Below are positions 29,635-38,233 of a stretch of 43,253 nucleotides of DNA, in pieces (the first letter of the stretch is position 1; each line of letters begins with the position of its first letter). The stretch comes from Comamonadaceae bacterium (GTDB taxonomy: Bacteria; Pseudomonadota; Gammaproteobacteria; Burkholderiales; Burkholderiaceae_C). The stretch is taken from contig JAAFJC010000026.1 in NCBI GenBank assembly GCA_013297925.1, positions 1 to 43,253 on the forward strand, in the 5' to 3' direction. The notes below the pieces were generated by a model. That model was not told the DNA's origin, made no database searches, and was given only the letters and a program-made list of their open reading frames with translations. The translations under genes were made by a program, and so were the position numbers.

Positions 29635-30672
29635 ATGGACATCACACCAACAGCGCTGTGGGTGGTCTTTATGCTTTTGTTTCTCGCATTGGCATTTGAC
29701 TTCATGAACGGCTTTCACGATGCGGCCAATTCGATTGCCACTGTCGTTTCCACAGGCGTTTTAAAGCCCGTTCAGGCCGTGGTATTTGCCGCTTTTTTTA
29801 ACTTCGTCGCTTATTTCGTCTTTCACCTAAGCGTGGCTGCCACGATTGGCAAAGGCGTGGTGATGCCCGGCGTAGTGGACATGCATGTCGTCTTCGGCGC
29901 ACTGGTGGGCGCGATCACTTGGAACATCATCACTTGGTGGTATGGCATCCCCAGTAGCTCCTCGCATGCGCTGATCGGCGGCATCGTGGGCGCAGCAATT
30001 GCCAAAGCCGGCTCGAGCGTGCTGATCGCTGCGGGCATCTTGAAGATCGTCGCCTTCATTCTCGTCTCCCCGCTCATGGGCTTTTTGCTGGGCTCGCTCA
30101 TGCTCGTGCTGGTGGCTTGGGTCTGCCGCAAACGCACACCGAGCCAAACGGATCGCTGGTTTCGCCGCTTACAGCTCGTCTCTGCTGCGGCTTACAGCCT
30201 AGGCCACGGCGGCAACGATGCGCAAAAGACTGCGGGCATTATCTGGCTGCTGCTGATGGCTGCTACGGCCTCTGGCGTCGTGGGGCTGCCCGAATGGATG
30301 AAAGCTGATAAAAACTACCTGCCCGGCTGGGTGGTGATCGCCTGCTACATCACGATCAGCTTGGGCACTATGTTTGGCGGCTGGCGCATCGTGAAAACCA
30401 TGGGGCAAAAAATCACTAAGCTCAAGCCAGTGGGCGGCTTTTGCGCCGAGACTGGCGGCGCAGTCACGCTGTTTACTGCCACCGCAATGGGCATCCCTGT
30501 ATCGACGACTCACACCATCACCGGCGCCATCGTCGGCGTGGGCTCTGTGGAACGCGCCAGCGGCGTGCGCTGGGGCGTGGCGGGCAACATTGTCTGGGCC
30601 TGGATTTTTACGATTCCGGCTAGCGCATTCGTCGCAGCAGTGGCTTACTGGATCAGTTTACAGCTTTTTTGA
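29635..30672 (+). CDS. pit: Inorganic phosphate transporter, PiT family
   Basis: A 345-residue membrane transporter with about nine or ten hydrophobic segments, importing phosphate (often as metal-phosphate) using the proton gradient. The paired PiT signatures are present: FDFMNGFHDAANSIATVVST near the N-terminus and GHGGNDAQKTAGI in the middle. AGGAAGG lies seven bases before ATG 29635. It forms an operon with the DUF47 gene. Length is in the range of short single-species PiT proteins lacking a large central loop. Confidence 0.93.
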   Translation: MDITPTALWVVFMLLFLALAFDFMNGFHDAANSIATVVSTGVLKPVQAVVFAAFFNFVAYFVFHLSVAATIGKGVVMPGVVDMHVVFGALVGAITWNIITWWYGIPSSSSHALIGGIVGAAIAKAGSSVLIAAGILKIVAFILVSPLMGFLLGSLMLVLVAWVCRKRTPSQTDRWFRRLQLVSAAAYSLGHGGNDAQKTAGIIWLLLMAATASGVVGLPEWMKADKNYLPGWVVIACYITISLGTMFGGWRIVKTMGQKITKLKPVGGFCAETGGAVTLFTATAMGIPVSTTHTITGAIVGVGSVERASGVRWGVAGNIVWAWIFTIPASAFVAAVAYWISLQLF

Positions 30673-30703
30673 TGGCGTATCATCATAAGATGATTGAGCA
30701 TAT

Positions 30704-30766
30704 GCTATTGTTTTAATAGCTGCTCCCGCACGTTCCGCCTAGGAAAATAGCAAGTTTTGTTTAAAA
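30704..30766 (+). repeat. Probable dispersed-repeat copy before the 30.77-kb gene
   Basis: GCTATTGTTTTAATAGC is a perfect six-base-pair hairpin (30704-30709 with 30715-30720), followed by TGCTCCCGCACGTTC. The left end agrees with the family pattern GCTATTAATTTAATAGC at most positions, while the rest diverges. It ends directly at ATG 30767, so like copy B it provides the leader of the next gene. Confidence 0.45.
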
Positions 30767-31363
30767 ATGTCATCTGAACACATCTTGGAAGAGCTGCTGA
30801 ACACCGCCTCACGCTTGGTCGTGGAGGAAGGGCTGGAATATGGCCCAGCCAAGCGCCGAGCCATCAAGCAGCTCGGCCTGCCTGCCCGCACGCCATTGCC
30901 AGACAATGACGCGCTAGAAGATGCGGTGCGCGAATACATTGATATCTTCTGCGCGGATACCCAGCCCCTTGAGCTTCGTTCCCTGCGTGAGCTTGCGCTC
31001 ACTTGGATGGAGCGGTTGCCGCAGTTTCGCCCACACTTGAGCGGCGCAGTCTGGCATGGCACAGCCACGCGGCTTTCAGACATTTACATCGGCCTGTTTT
31101 GCGATGATCCGAAATCTCCCGAGATTGCGCTGATCAACCACAATGCTCGGTACGAAGCCCGTGAAGTGACAGGCTTCAATGGCGAAACTGTGAGCGCTTT
31201 AAGCATTCACAGCCTCTGCGCGCCGCTCAACGAGACCGTGGGGGTGCATTTGATGGTGTATGACCAAGACGATATTCGTGGCGCTTTGACCAAAGACAGC
31301 AAAGGCCGCAGGCCGCGCGGCGATATTGAGGCTTTAAAGGCTTTGCTGGAAAGCCAAGCATGA
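30767..31363 (+). CDS. Conserved protein of unknown function
   Basis: A 198-residue soluble protein that I do not recognise with certainty. Residues 1-60 are helical and acidic (ILEELLNTASRLVVEEGLEY). The second half is beta-rich, with WHGTATRLSDIYIGLFCDDP and VGVHLMVYDQDDIRGAL. Homologues in Comamonadaceae are, as I recall, often labelled UDP-N-acetylmuramate-alanine ligase, but it lacks Mur-ligase length and a P-loop, so that label should not be trusted. It overlaps the VOC gene by 4 nt (ATGA). No clear Shine-Dalgarno precedes the ATG. Confidence 0.8.
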   Translation: MSSEHILEELLNTASRLVVEEGLEYGPAKRRAIKQLGLPARTPLPDNDALEDAVREYIDIFCADTQPLELRSLRELALTWMERLPQFRPHLSGAVWHGTATRLSDIYIGLFCDDPKSPEIALINHNARYEAREVTGFNGETVSALSIHSLCAPLNETVGVHLMVYDQDDIRGALTKDSKGRRPRGDIEALKALLESQA

Positions 31364-31779
31364 AGCAGTCTTTGATGCACATCGCCCTCGTCGTGCGCGA
31401 CTACGACGAAGCGATTGCGTTTTATACCGGCAAGCTCAATTTCACGCTGGTAGAAGACACATTTCAGCCCGAGCAAGACAAGCGCTGGGTGCTGGTTGCC
31501 CCGCCAGGTGGGTCACCAGGTTCAGCGAGCGGCGGGTGCTGCCTGTTGCTGGCTCGCGCTTCGAAGCCGGAGCAGGAGGCCTTTATCGGCAACCAAGCAG
31601 GCGGCCGCGTTTTCCTCTTTTTGCAAACGGATGACTTTTGGCGGGATTACCGCCAAATGCAAGAGCGCGGCATTGAGTTTGTGCGCGAGCCACTGGAGGC
31701 CAGCTACGGCACGGTGGCAGTATTCAAGGATTTGTATGGCAATTTATGGGATTTGGTGCAAATGAAAAGCCCGCAATGA
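31360..31779 (+). CDS. VOC (glyoxalase/extradiol dioxygenase) family protein
   Basis: A 139-residue protein with a single VOC fold. N-terminal HIALVVRDYDEAIAFYTGKL has the typical metal-ligand His at the start of the first beta-strand and the AIAFY helix; the C-terminal YGTVAVFKDLYGNLWDLVQ carries the FxDxxGNxxDL ending. The substrate is not predictable. It is coupled to the upstream gene by a 4-nt overlap. Confidence 0.88.
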   Translation: MKQSLMHIALVVRDYDEAIAFYTGKLNFTLVEDTFQPEQDKRWVLVAPPGGSPGSASGGCCLLLARASKPEQEAFIGNQAGGRVFLFLQTDDFWRDYRQMQERGIEFVREPLEASYGTVAVFKDLYGNLWDLVQMKSPQ

Positions 31780-31839
31780 TGGCAGGCTCAATCCTCGCAG
31801 CGTGATTTTTCTTGCCAGATAGAAGCACAATCAATACAT

Positions 31840-32397
31840 ATGGAATCTCAAAGCCTGCCAAATACGGAAGCCTCCCAAAAAAGGCGCAAGCTGCTTTTTG
31901 CCGGCGCGGCGGGTGCAGCGGCTTTAGCTGGCACTGGCTTGGCGCTTTGGCGCTACCGGCTGGCAGAACCTGAAGATGGGGCTTTGGCTGCACTTTGGGC
32001 GCTAGAAGCTGAGCTGCCAACAGGGGGGGTTTACAAACTTTCCAAGCTTAAAGGCAAGCCATTGGTCGTCAACTTCTGGGCGACTTGGTGCCCGCCTTGT
32101 GTAGAAGAAATGCCTTTATTGGATGCCTTCTACCGCCAAAACGCGTCTAAAGGCTGGCAAATGGTAGGATTGGCGGCTGACAATGCTGCAGCTGTCACGA
32201 AGTTTTTAGCTAAGATGCCGATGCAGTTTCCCACGCCCTTGGCGGGCTTGGCAGGCATTGAGCTTTCGCGTACACTAGGAAATCTTACCGGTGCACTGCC
32301 TTTCACGGTAGTGATCAACTCCCAAGGCGAGATTGCCTTGCGGCATATGGGCAAGCTCAGTGCAGAGCAGATTGCCGATTTCACTAAAATCACGTAA
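31840..32397 (+). CDS. TlpA-like membrane-anchored thioredoxin
   Basis: A 185-residue TlpA/ResA/DsbE-type thioredoxin. The N-terminus has KRRKLLFAGAAGAAALAGTG, a signal or anchor helix with a twin-arginine flavour. The redox site is C84-P-P-C87 within NFWATWCPPCVEEMP, with the proline loop in TGALPFTVVI. Such proteins reduce disulfides in the periplasm, often for cytochrome c or copper-site maturation. In many Burkholderiales a tlpA gene sits just upstream of accB, as here. It may serve the ResB-CcsB system, but that is inference. Confidence 0.9.
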   Translation: MESQSLPNTEASQKRRKLLFAGAAGAAALAGTGLALWRYRLAEPEDGALAALWALEAELPTGGVYKLSKLKGKPLVVNFWATWCPPCVEEMPLLDAFYRQNASKGWQMVGLAADNAAAVTKFLAKMPMQFPTPLAGLAGIELSRTLGNLTGALPFTVVINSQGEIALRHMGKLSAEQIADFTKIT

Positions 32398-32540
32398 ATT
32401 CGCTGCAATTAAGAGGATTTAGCGCTTTTTAAGCGAATGATCGTGCTTTTTTCACGTTTTTCTTGAGTTACACTTCCCTTATTGAATGAGCTGAGCAAAT
32501 GTAAGCTAGCCGTCAAAATAATATTCGTTGGAGCATAGAC

Positions 32541-33014
32541 ATGGATTTACGCAAACTCAAAACCTTGATCGATCTGGTCTCGGAATCGCAAGTTCAGGAG
32601 TTAGAAATTACCGAAGCTGAAGGCAAGGTGCGTATCGTCAAAGGCCCGAGCGGCATGGTTTATAGCGCTGCGCCTGCCATGATGCAACAACAGCCCATGC
32701 AGCAGATGATGCAAGCAGCGCCTGCCCCAGTCGCAGCCCCAGCATTATCCGAAGCTGCCGCCGAGGTGGTGGCTTTGGCCGGCCACACGGTGAAATCGCC
32801 GATGGTGGGCAGTTTCTACCGCACCTCCAGCCCCGGCGCGAAGCCTTATGTGGAAATCGGCGATACCGTGGCCGTGGGCGACACGATTTGCATCATTGAA
32901 GCGATGAAGATCTTGAACGAGATCGAGGCGGATAAAGCTGGTGTGATCAAAAAGATCATGGTGGAAAACGGCGCAGCGGTGGAATACGGCCAGCCTTTGT
33001 TCGTGATCGAGTGA
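32541..33014 (+). CDS. accB: Biotin carboxyl carrier protein of acetyl-CoA carboxylase
   Basis: A 157-residue carrier of biotin for malonyl-CoA synthesis. Domains in order are a helical N-terminal region ([20 protein letters not shown]), a flexible linker rich in Met, Gln, Ala and Pro ([20 protein letters not shown]), and a biotinyl domain with K123 in [12 protein letters not shown]. The 143-bp leader contains small hairpins and a T-rich stretch but no convincing promoter. accC follows after 12 nt. Confidence 0.96.
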   Translation: MDLRKLKTLIDLVSESQVQELEITEAEGKVRIVKGPSGMVYSAAPAMMQQQPMQQMMQAAPAPVAAPALSEAAAEVVALAGHTVKSPMVGSFYRTSSPGAKPYVEIGDTVAVGDTICIIEAMKILNEIEADKAGVIKKIMVENGAAVEYGQPLFVIE

Positions 33015-33026
33015 GGCCTCAACCTC

Positions 33027-34376
33027 ATGTTTAAGAAAATTCTGATCGCTAACCGAGGCGAGATCGCATTAAGAATCCAGCGCGCTTGCCGCGAGCTGGG
33101 CGTGAAATCCGTTGTCGTGTATTCCGAAGCGGATCGCGAAGCCAAGTATGTGAAGCTGGCTGATGAGGCAGTCTGCATTGGCCCCGCGCCATCAGCGCAA
33201 AGCTATCTGAATATGCCCGCCATCATTTCTACGGCGGAAGTGACCGACGCCGAGGCGATTCACCCCGGCTATGGTTTCCTTTCGGAAAATGCCGATTTTG
33301 CCGATCGCGTAGAGCAATCGGGCTTCAAATTCATTGGCCCTACGGGCGATTCCATCCGCATCATGGGCGATAAGGTTTCGGCCAAGCAGGCCATGATCAA
33401 AGCGGGCGTGCCCTGTGTGCCTGGCTCGGAAGGCGCTTTGCCGGATGACGCGGCCAGCATCAAAGCGATTGCACGCAAAGTGGGTTACCCTGTGATCATC
33501 AAGGCAGCAGGCGGCGGTGGCGGGCGCGGCATGCGCGTGGTGCACACGGAGGCTGCGCTGATCAATGCGGTACAGATGACGAAAGCAGAAGCGGGTGCGG
33601 CGTTTGGCAATCCAGCGGTGTACATGGAGAAATTTCTCCAGAATCCTCGCCACATTGAAATTCAAATCATTGCTGACACGTTTAAAAACGCTGTGTATTT
33701 GGGCGAGCGCGATTGCTCCATGCAACGCCGCCACCAAAAGATCATTGAAGAAGCGCCAGCGCCGGGCATTCTGCGCAAACTCATTGATCGCATCGGTGAT
33801 CGCTGCGTCACAGCGGTCAAAAAGATCGGCTATCGCGGCGCAGGCACGTTTGAATTTCTGTATGAAAACGGCGAGTTTTACTTCATCGAGATGAACACCC
33901 GCGTGCAGGTGGAGCATCCTGTGACGGAGATGATCACCGGCGTCGATATCGTGCAAACGCAAATCCGCGTGGCCGCAGGTGAGAAGCTGCCCTTCACACA
34001 GCGGCAAATCGAGATCAAAGGCCATGCGATTGAATGCCGCGTGAATGCTGAAGACCCGTACAACTTCATGCCCAGCCCCGGCCGCATCAGCCTATGGCAT
34101 CCGCCGGGCGGCCCGGGAGTACGCGTGGATTCGCATGCTTATACGAATTACTTTGTGCCACCGAATTACGACAGCATGATCGGCAAAATCATCGTGCATG
34201 CGCCCACGCGAGATCAGGCGCTCTTGCGCATGCGCACCGCGCTGGATGAAACTGTGATCGAAGGCATCAAAACCAATATCCCACTGCACCGCGAGCTCAT
34301 GGCCGATGCGAAATTTGTGCAGGGCGGCACCAACATTCACTACCTTGAAGAGTGGATGAAGGTTCATAAAAGGTAA
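33027..34376 (+). CDS. accC: Biotin carboxylase subunit of acetyl-CoA carboxylase
   Basis: A 449-residue ATP-grasp enzyme that carboxylates the biotin on AccB. Landmarks are the N-terminal [20 protein letters not shown], the ATP loop [50 protein letters not shown], and the biotin carboxylase C-terminal [12 protein letters not shown]. Full length for the family. prmA follows after 5 nt in an accB-accC-prmA operon typical of the order. Confidence 0.97.
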   Translation: MFKKILIANRGEIALRIQRACRELGVKSVVVYSEADREAKYVKLADEAVCIGPAPSAQSYLNMPAIISTAEVTDAEAIHPGYGFLSENADFADRVEQSGFKFIGPTGDSIRIMGDKVSAKQAMIKAGVPCVPGSEGALPDDAASIKAIARKVGYPVIIKAAGGGGGRGMRVVHTEAALINAVQMTKAEAGAAFGNPAVYMEKFLQNPRHIEIQIIADTFKNAVYLGERDCSMQRRHQKIIEEAPAPGILRKLIDRIGDRCVTAVKKIGYRGAGTFEFLYENGEFYFIEMNTRVQVEHPVTEMITGVDIVQTQIRVAAGEKLPFTQRQIEIKGHAIECRVNAEDPYNFMPSPGRISLWHPPGGPGVRVDSHAYTNYFVPPNYDSMIGKIIVHAPTRDQALLRMRTALDETVIEGIKTNIPLHRELMADAKFVQGGTNIHYLEEWMKVHKR

Positions 34377-34381
34377 ACGGC

Positions 34382-35278
34382 GTGTTTGAGCTGAGTATTC
34401 TTTGCCCCGAGGCACAAGTTGAAGCCGTGAGCGATGCGCTTGAAGCTTTGGATGCGCTCAGCGTGAGCGTGGAAGATGCCGATGTGGCCACGCCTGCTGA
34501 GCAAGCTTTGTTTGGTGAGCCCGGCATGCCACCGCCTAAAGCGGGCTGGGAGCGCTCCGTGGTGAAAGCTCTGTTTGCTACTAAAGAAATAGCACTTAGT
34601 GCAGATTCTACGCTGGCTTACCAAGATTTTTTCTCTGAATGCAAAAGCTTAAAACTCGAAGAAGTAGCCGATCAAGATTGGGTGCGCCTCACGCAATCGC
34701 AGTTTGCGCCGGTAGAAATCACACCAGAATTTTGGATCGTGCCGACTTGGCATGAGAAGCCCACAGGCGCATCCAAAATCATCACACTTGACCCAGGCCT
34801 TGCTTTCGGCACAGGCACGCATCCGACCACACGCATGTGTTTGCGTTGGATTGCGCGCAACGAATCTGCATTGAAGAATCAGCGCGTACTCGACTACGGC
34901 TGCGGCAGCGGCATCTTGGCCATCGGTGCGGCTCTTTATGGTGCATCGTTCATTGATGCCGTGGACATTGATGAAGCCGCTGTGCAATCGACCATCGATA
35001 ACGCCGCTGCTAACAAAGTACAACTCAACGCCGGCTTGCCTGATCAGGTGAGCAACGCACCGCACAGCTATGCCGTGGTGCTCGCCAACATCTTGGCGAC
35101 TCCGCTCAAAGTGCTCGCGCCCTTGCTCACAGGGCATATCGCCCCGGGCGGGCATTTGGTGCTGGCAGGCATCTTAGAGCGACAAGAAGACGAGCTCAAG
35201 GCCGCTTATGCGCCATATGCGAAGCTGGAAGTCTCTGACCGCGAGGATGGTTGGATATTGATGACGGCGAAGGCTTAA
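34382..35278 (+). CDS. prmA: Ribosomal protein L11 methyltransferase
   Basis: A 298-residue SAM-dependent enzyme that trimethylates ribosomal protein L11. It starts with GTG behind AAGGTAA. The N-terminal L11-recognition domain is followed by RLTQSQFAPVEITPEFWIVP, GLAFGTGTHPTTRMCL and the SAM loop at 171-177 (DYGCGSG), then VLANILATPL. Residues 66 to about 79 (LFATKEIALSADST) are read from DNA that aligns with the dispersed repeat family. The stop codon overlaps the convergent kynU stop through a shared TTAA. Confidence 0.96.
   Translation: MFELSILCPEAQVEAVSDALEALDALSVSVEDADVATPAEQALFGEPGMPPPKAGWERSVVKALFATKEIALSADSTLAYQDFFSECKSLKLEEVADQDWVRLTQSQFAPVEITPEFWIVPTWHEKPTGASKIITLDPGLAFGTGTHPTTRMCLRWIARNESALKNQRVLDYGCGSGILAIGAALYGASFIDAVDIDEAAVQSTIDNAAANKVQLNAGLPDQVSNAPHSYAVVLANILATPLKVLAPLLTGHIAPGGHLVLAGILERQEDELKAAYAPYAKLEVSDREDGWILMTAKA
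34577..34618 (+). repeat. Probable dispersed-repeat copy inside prmA
   Basis: GCTACTAAAGAAATAGCACT, then TAGTGCAGATTCTACGCTGG, follows the family pattern GCTATTAATTTAATAGCACT then CTGCGCATATTCTATGCCGG with roughly three-quarters identity by eye. It is in frame within the variable part of the L11-recognition domain. It could also be chance, since the encoded residues are not obviously an insertion. Confidence 0.4.
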
Positions 35279-36528
35279 GTCACAGCTTTTCTCTGCTGAA
35301 ATTCAGGCTTCTGCCACGCCCCACTCTCAACCACCTCTCGCAAAATCTCCACGCTTCGCACCACATCCGCGAAGCTCACATACAGCGGCGCAAATCCGAA
35401 ACGCAAAATATTCGGTGCACGAAAATCGCCGATCACGCCTTTCGCAATCAAGGCTTGCGTGATGGCATAGCCCTCTGAATGCGTGAAGCTCACTTGGCTG
35501 CCGCGCAGGGCTGCATCACGCGGCGTGACAATGCCAAATCCGAGCGGCGCGATGTAGGCGTCGTACAGTTCAATAAAAAGTTGCGTCAGTGCTTCGCTTT
35601 TGCTGCGAATCGCCCGCATGCTCACGCCTTCATAGATTTTTAAGGCTTCTTCCAGCGCGATCATCGAGAGCACAGAAGTCGTACCCACTAGGAGCTTGGC
35701 CATGCCGGTCGCAGGCGCATAGGATTGATCAAAGGTGAACGGCGTTGCGTGGCCAAACCAGCCTTGCAAGGGCTGCTGCAAATCACTCTGCAAATCCTCG
35801 CGCACGTAAACGAACGCCGGCGCGCCAGGCCCGCCATTCAAATACTTGTAGCCGCAGCCCACAGCGTAATCGACCTTGCATTCGGAAAGCTTCACGACCA
35901 GCGCACCTGCGCTGTGTGCCAAATCCCAAATCATTCGCGCACCTTGCGCATGCGCGAGCTGAGTGACGCGCGCCATATCCAGCATGCGACCCGTTTTGTA
36001 ATGCACCTGAGTGAGCGATACGAAGCAGAGTTGCGCGCCCGCTTGCGCGATTTTCTCCTCGATGTTGTCTTGATTGGCGAGCATGATCTCCTTGCCAAAC
36101 AGCGCAGCCGCGCCCTCGCCGATATACCCATCGGTGGGGAAATTGCCTTCTTCGCAAATGATGATCTTGCGCTCTGGCAGCGCCTGCGCCGCAGCGCTCA
36201 TCACTTTGAAGAGATTGATACTGGTGGAATCGCATGCAATGACTTCATTGGCTTTTGCGCCAATTATTTTTGCGATTTGCAGGCCGACTCGCCCCGTCGC
36301 TTCATACCATCCCGCGTCATTCCAAGACCGAATCAGCCCTTCGCCCCATTCTTGTTGCACAGCTTTTTGCATCCGAGCCGGCATGCTGTGCGGCAGCGCG
36401 CCGAGCGAATTGCCATCGAGATAAATCAAACCATCGGGAAGATGAAAAAGATCGCGCTTCGAAGCCAGCGGATCTTGCGCATCGAGCGCCTTGGCCTTGG
36501 CAAAGGCAGCTTCAAAAGAATTTGTCAT
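35275..36528 (-). CDS. kynU: Kynureninase
   Basis: A 417-residue PLP enzyme cleaving kynurenine to anthranilate and alanine. The PLP lysine is K228 in GCGYKYLNGGPGAPAFVYV, and the Asp pairing with PLP is in MIWDLAHSAGA. IYLDGNSLGALP is the standard N-terminal block and NILRFGFAPLYVSF the C-terminal one. It lies 7 nt downstream of kynA on the same strand, so the two are cotranscribed. The formamidase gene kynB, usually third in such operons, is not adjacent. Confidence 0.95.
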   Translation of the reverse strand: MTNSFEAAFAKAKALDAQDPLASKRDLFHLPDGLIYLDGNSLGALPHSMPARMQKAVQQEWGEGLIRSWNDAGWYEATGRVGLQIAKIIGAKANEVIACDSTSINLFKVMSAAAQALPERKIIICEEGNFPTDGYIGEGAAALFGKEIMLANQDNIEEKIAQAGAQLCFVSLTQVHYKTGRMLDMARVTQLAHAQGARMIWDLAHSAGALVVKLSECKVDYAVGCGYKYLNGGPGAPAFVYVREDLQSDLQQPLQGWFGHATPFTFDQSYAPATGMAKLLVGTTSVLSMIALEEALKIYEGVSMRAIRSKSEALTQLFIELYDAYIAPLGFGIVTPRDAALRGSQVSFTHSEGYAITQALIAKGVIGDFRAPNILRFGFAPLYVSFADVVRSVEILREVVESGAWQKPEFQQRKAVT

Positions 36529-36535
36529 AGAGATG

Positions 36536-37525
36536 TCAAAGTGATGTTCTGAGAGACCACAGCTCTGGAAAGAAGCGCTGCTCTGTCACATGCCTGAGCC
36601 AACCCACACCCGCTGAGCCGCCCGTACCCGGCTTGTGGCCGATGATGCGCGAAACGGAGGTGAAATGCCGCCAGCGGTATTGACCGATGTGATCATCCAG
36701 CGTCACCAAAGCTTCACCGAGCTCATAGAGCTGGTTGTCCGTCTTGGCTTGGCGGTAAATCTCAAGCCATGCGGCTTCCACCGATGCATTGGCTTCATAC
36801 GGCTGAGTCCAATCACGTTGCAGAGCCTTTGGGTCGATCACAAAGCCTCGCCGCGCGAGCAGCGCAATGATGCGGTCATACAGCGACGGCGATTCCAGCG
36901 CTTCTTTCATTTTCGGCCACACATGCGGAATATTGCTATGCGCCCGAGCCAGCCGCGCGCTCTTGTTGCCTAGGATGAATTCCACATGCCGATACATGAA
37001 AGACAGCTGCCCAGAGGCTTGGCCCAGAGAATCGCGAAATTCATTGAAGCCATCAGCCGTGATCGTGGAGAGCACATCCCAAGAATGCGCGATATAGGTG
37101 GTGATCGCGCGAGCGCGGCTGATCATGCGAATGGCCTCAATCACTTGATCTTGATCAATCTGGTGCCGCGCGTTGTAGAGCTCAAAATGCAGCGCGTTAA
37201 ACAGCAGCTCTTTGACCTGCCCCATCACGATGAAGCAAGTCTCGTCATAGCCACTGCTCTTGGGTTGCTGCAAGGTATGAAGCAAATCAATGAACTGGTA
37301 ATCCACATAAGGATTGCTCGTGCCCGCAAACTCTACGAGCGGCTTACCCTCAGTTTGCGTTGCGGCGTACGCTCGGGTTTCATCAGTCGTGATGCCAATA
37401 TCGCGCGACTGGTTGGAGCAGTTGACGCCTTTCGGGTCAACGAGATGAGGGAATTGGGGGGTAACTCTTGCCATGCGTTCAAGTGTACGCAAAGGCAATG
37501 GGCAAAGCATTGCGTTATTTGGCAT
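36536..37525 (-). CDS. kynA: Tryptophan 2,3-dioxygenase family protein, variant active site
   Basis: A 329-residue heme protein of the tryptophan dioxygenase family, expected to open tryptophan to N-formylkynurenine. Proximal heme His H287 (RWRHFTSVSRIIG), substrate-binding R179 (YRHVEFILGNK) and the GTGGSAGVG loop with T301 are present. Where the family has FIxxHQTxELW, this protein reads FIVMGQVKELL, so the distal histidine is glycine at 102. The N-terminal about 45 residues are also unlike the usual start. Start codon choice is uncertain: ATG 37525, TTG 37534 and ATG 37474 are all in frame and none has a strong ribosome site. Context with kynU and a divergent Lrp-type regulator supports tryptophan catabolism. 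Confidence 0.85.
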   Translation of the reverse strand: MPNNAMLCPLPLRTLERMARVTPQFPHLVDPKGVNCSNQSRDIGITTDETRAYAATQTEGKPLVEFAGTSNPYVDYQFIDLLHTLQQPKSSGYDETCFIVMGQVKELLFNALHFELYNARHQIDQDQVIEAIRMISRARAITTYIAHSWDVLSTITADGFNEFRDSLGQASGQLSFMYRHVEFILGNKSARLARAHSNIPHVWPKMKEALESPSLYDRIIALLARRGFVIDPKALQRDWTQPYEANASVEAAWLEIYRQAKTDNQLYELGEALVTLDDHIGQYRWRHFTSVSRIIGHKPGTGGSAGVGWLRHVTEQRFFPELWSLRTSL

Positions 37526-37542
37526 ATCGCTCAATAATTCAG

Positions 37543-37570
37543 ATTGATTGATTCAATAAATTGATTAATA
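37543..37570. promoter_or_regulatory. AT-rich control region between kynA and the Lrp/AsnC gene
   Basis: This stretch holds TTGATTGATTCAATAAATTG followed by ATTAATATT, with TTGATT occurring at about 8-10-bp intervals and a dyad of ATTGAT with ATCAAT-like halves. It lies between divergent starts and is a natural binding site for the Lrp/AsnC regulator and the location of both promoters. Confidence 0.5.
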
Positions 37571-37580
37571 TTAGATTTTT

Positions 37581-38057
37581 ATGCCTAATAATCCAGAGAT
37601 AGACGAATTAGATCAGCGCATTCTTCGTGCTTTGCAGGATGAAGCGCGCTTATCCACCGCGCAACTCGGCGAGCAACTTTCGCTCTCGCAATCACCCACT
37701 TGGCGGCGCTTGAAGCGGCTGGAGGAAATGGGTGTGATCAGCGGCTATCGCGCTGTGCTCAATCGACGTAGCTTAGGGCTCTCCGTGCTCGCGATGGTGC
37801 ATGTGGGCATGGACAGCCACGACGATAAATCAGCGCGTAAATTTGAAGAAGCGATTGGCTTGATCCCAGAGGTGGTGTGGTGTCACGGCATGTCAGGCGC
37901 AGAGGATTTCATGCTGATGGTGGTGGCGCGCGATCTGGATCATTTCTCGACGCTGTTGATGGATAAGCTGCGGAAACTGCCTGCTGTGAAGTCTTTGCGA
38001 AGTAGTTTTTCGCTGAAGGCGGTGAAAGATCACGTGGCGATTCAGCTGCCTGTTTGA
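37581..38057 (+). CDS. Lrp/AsnC family regulator, probable KynR
   Basis: A 158-residue feast/famine regulator. An N-terminal winged helix covers about residues 7-60 (ILRALQDEARLSTAQLGEQL, then SLSQSPTWRRLKRLEEMG); the ligand-sensing RAM domain follows. It is divergent from kynA-kynU, the arrangement of KynR, which senses kynurenine and activates the kyn operon in several proteobacteria. The assignment to KynR is from context. Confidence 0.9.
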   Translation: MPNNPEIDELDQRILRALQDEARLSTAQLGEQLSLSQSPTWRRLKRLEEMGVISGYRAVLNRRSLGLSVLAMVHVGMDSHDDKSARKFEEAIGLIPEVVWCHGMSGAEDFMLMVVARDLDHFSTLLMDKLRKLPAVKSLRSSFSLKAVKDHVAIQLPV

Positions 38058-38086
38058 TCTTTTTTTGACCTTTGTTGGCGCTCTTG

Positions 38087-38233
38087 TGGCCTGTGAGAGC
38101 CGTATTCGGGCGGGCTCATATACCCTGCTCGGAATTTGCGGCACCTGCCGCAAGATAACGAATGAAAACGCGATGCGTTTTCTGAACCTGCGCTGCGAAA
38201 AATCGCCCGCCCGAATACGGCTCCCACAGGCCA
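38087..38233. repeat. Cloverleaf-like palindromic element (BIME/REP-like)
   Basis: A 29-bp outer stem is formed by 38087-38115 and 38205-38233, matching at 28 of 29 positions, with arms reading TGGCCTGTG(A/G)GAGCCGTATT then CGGGCGGGC. Inside are two clean hairpins: TTGCGGC-ACCT-GCCGCAA at 38136-38153 and GAAAACGC-GAT-GCGTTTTC at 38164-38182. There is no open frame. GTGGGAGC followed by a GC-rich inverted piece recalls REP units of pseudomonads. It lies 30 bp past the Lrp/AsnC gene. Confidence 0.75.

Noticed and set aside
31360-32397. VOC gene plus TlpA-like gene as a new redox system
   Set aside because: A tlpA-like gene before accB is common in Burkholderiales, and the 60-bp gap plus unrelated families give no evidence of joint function.
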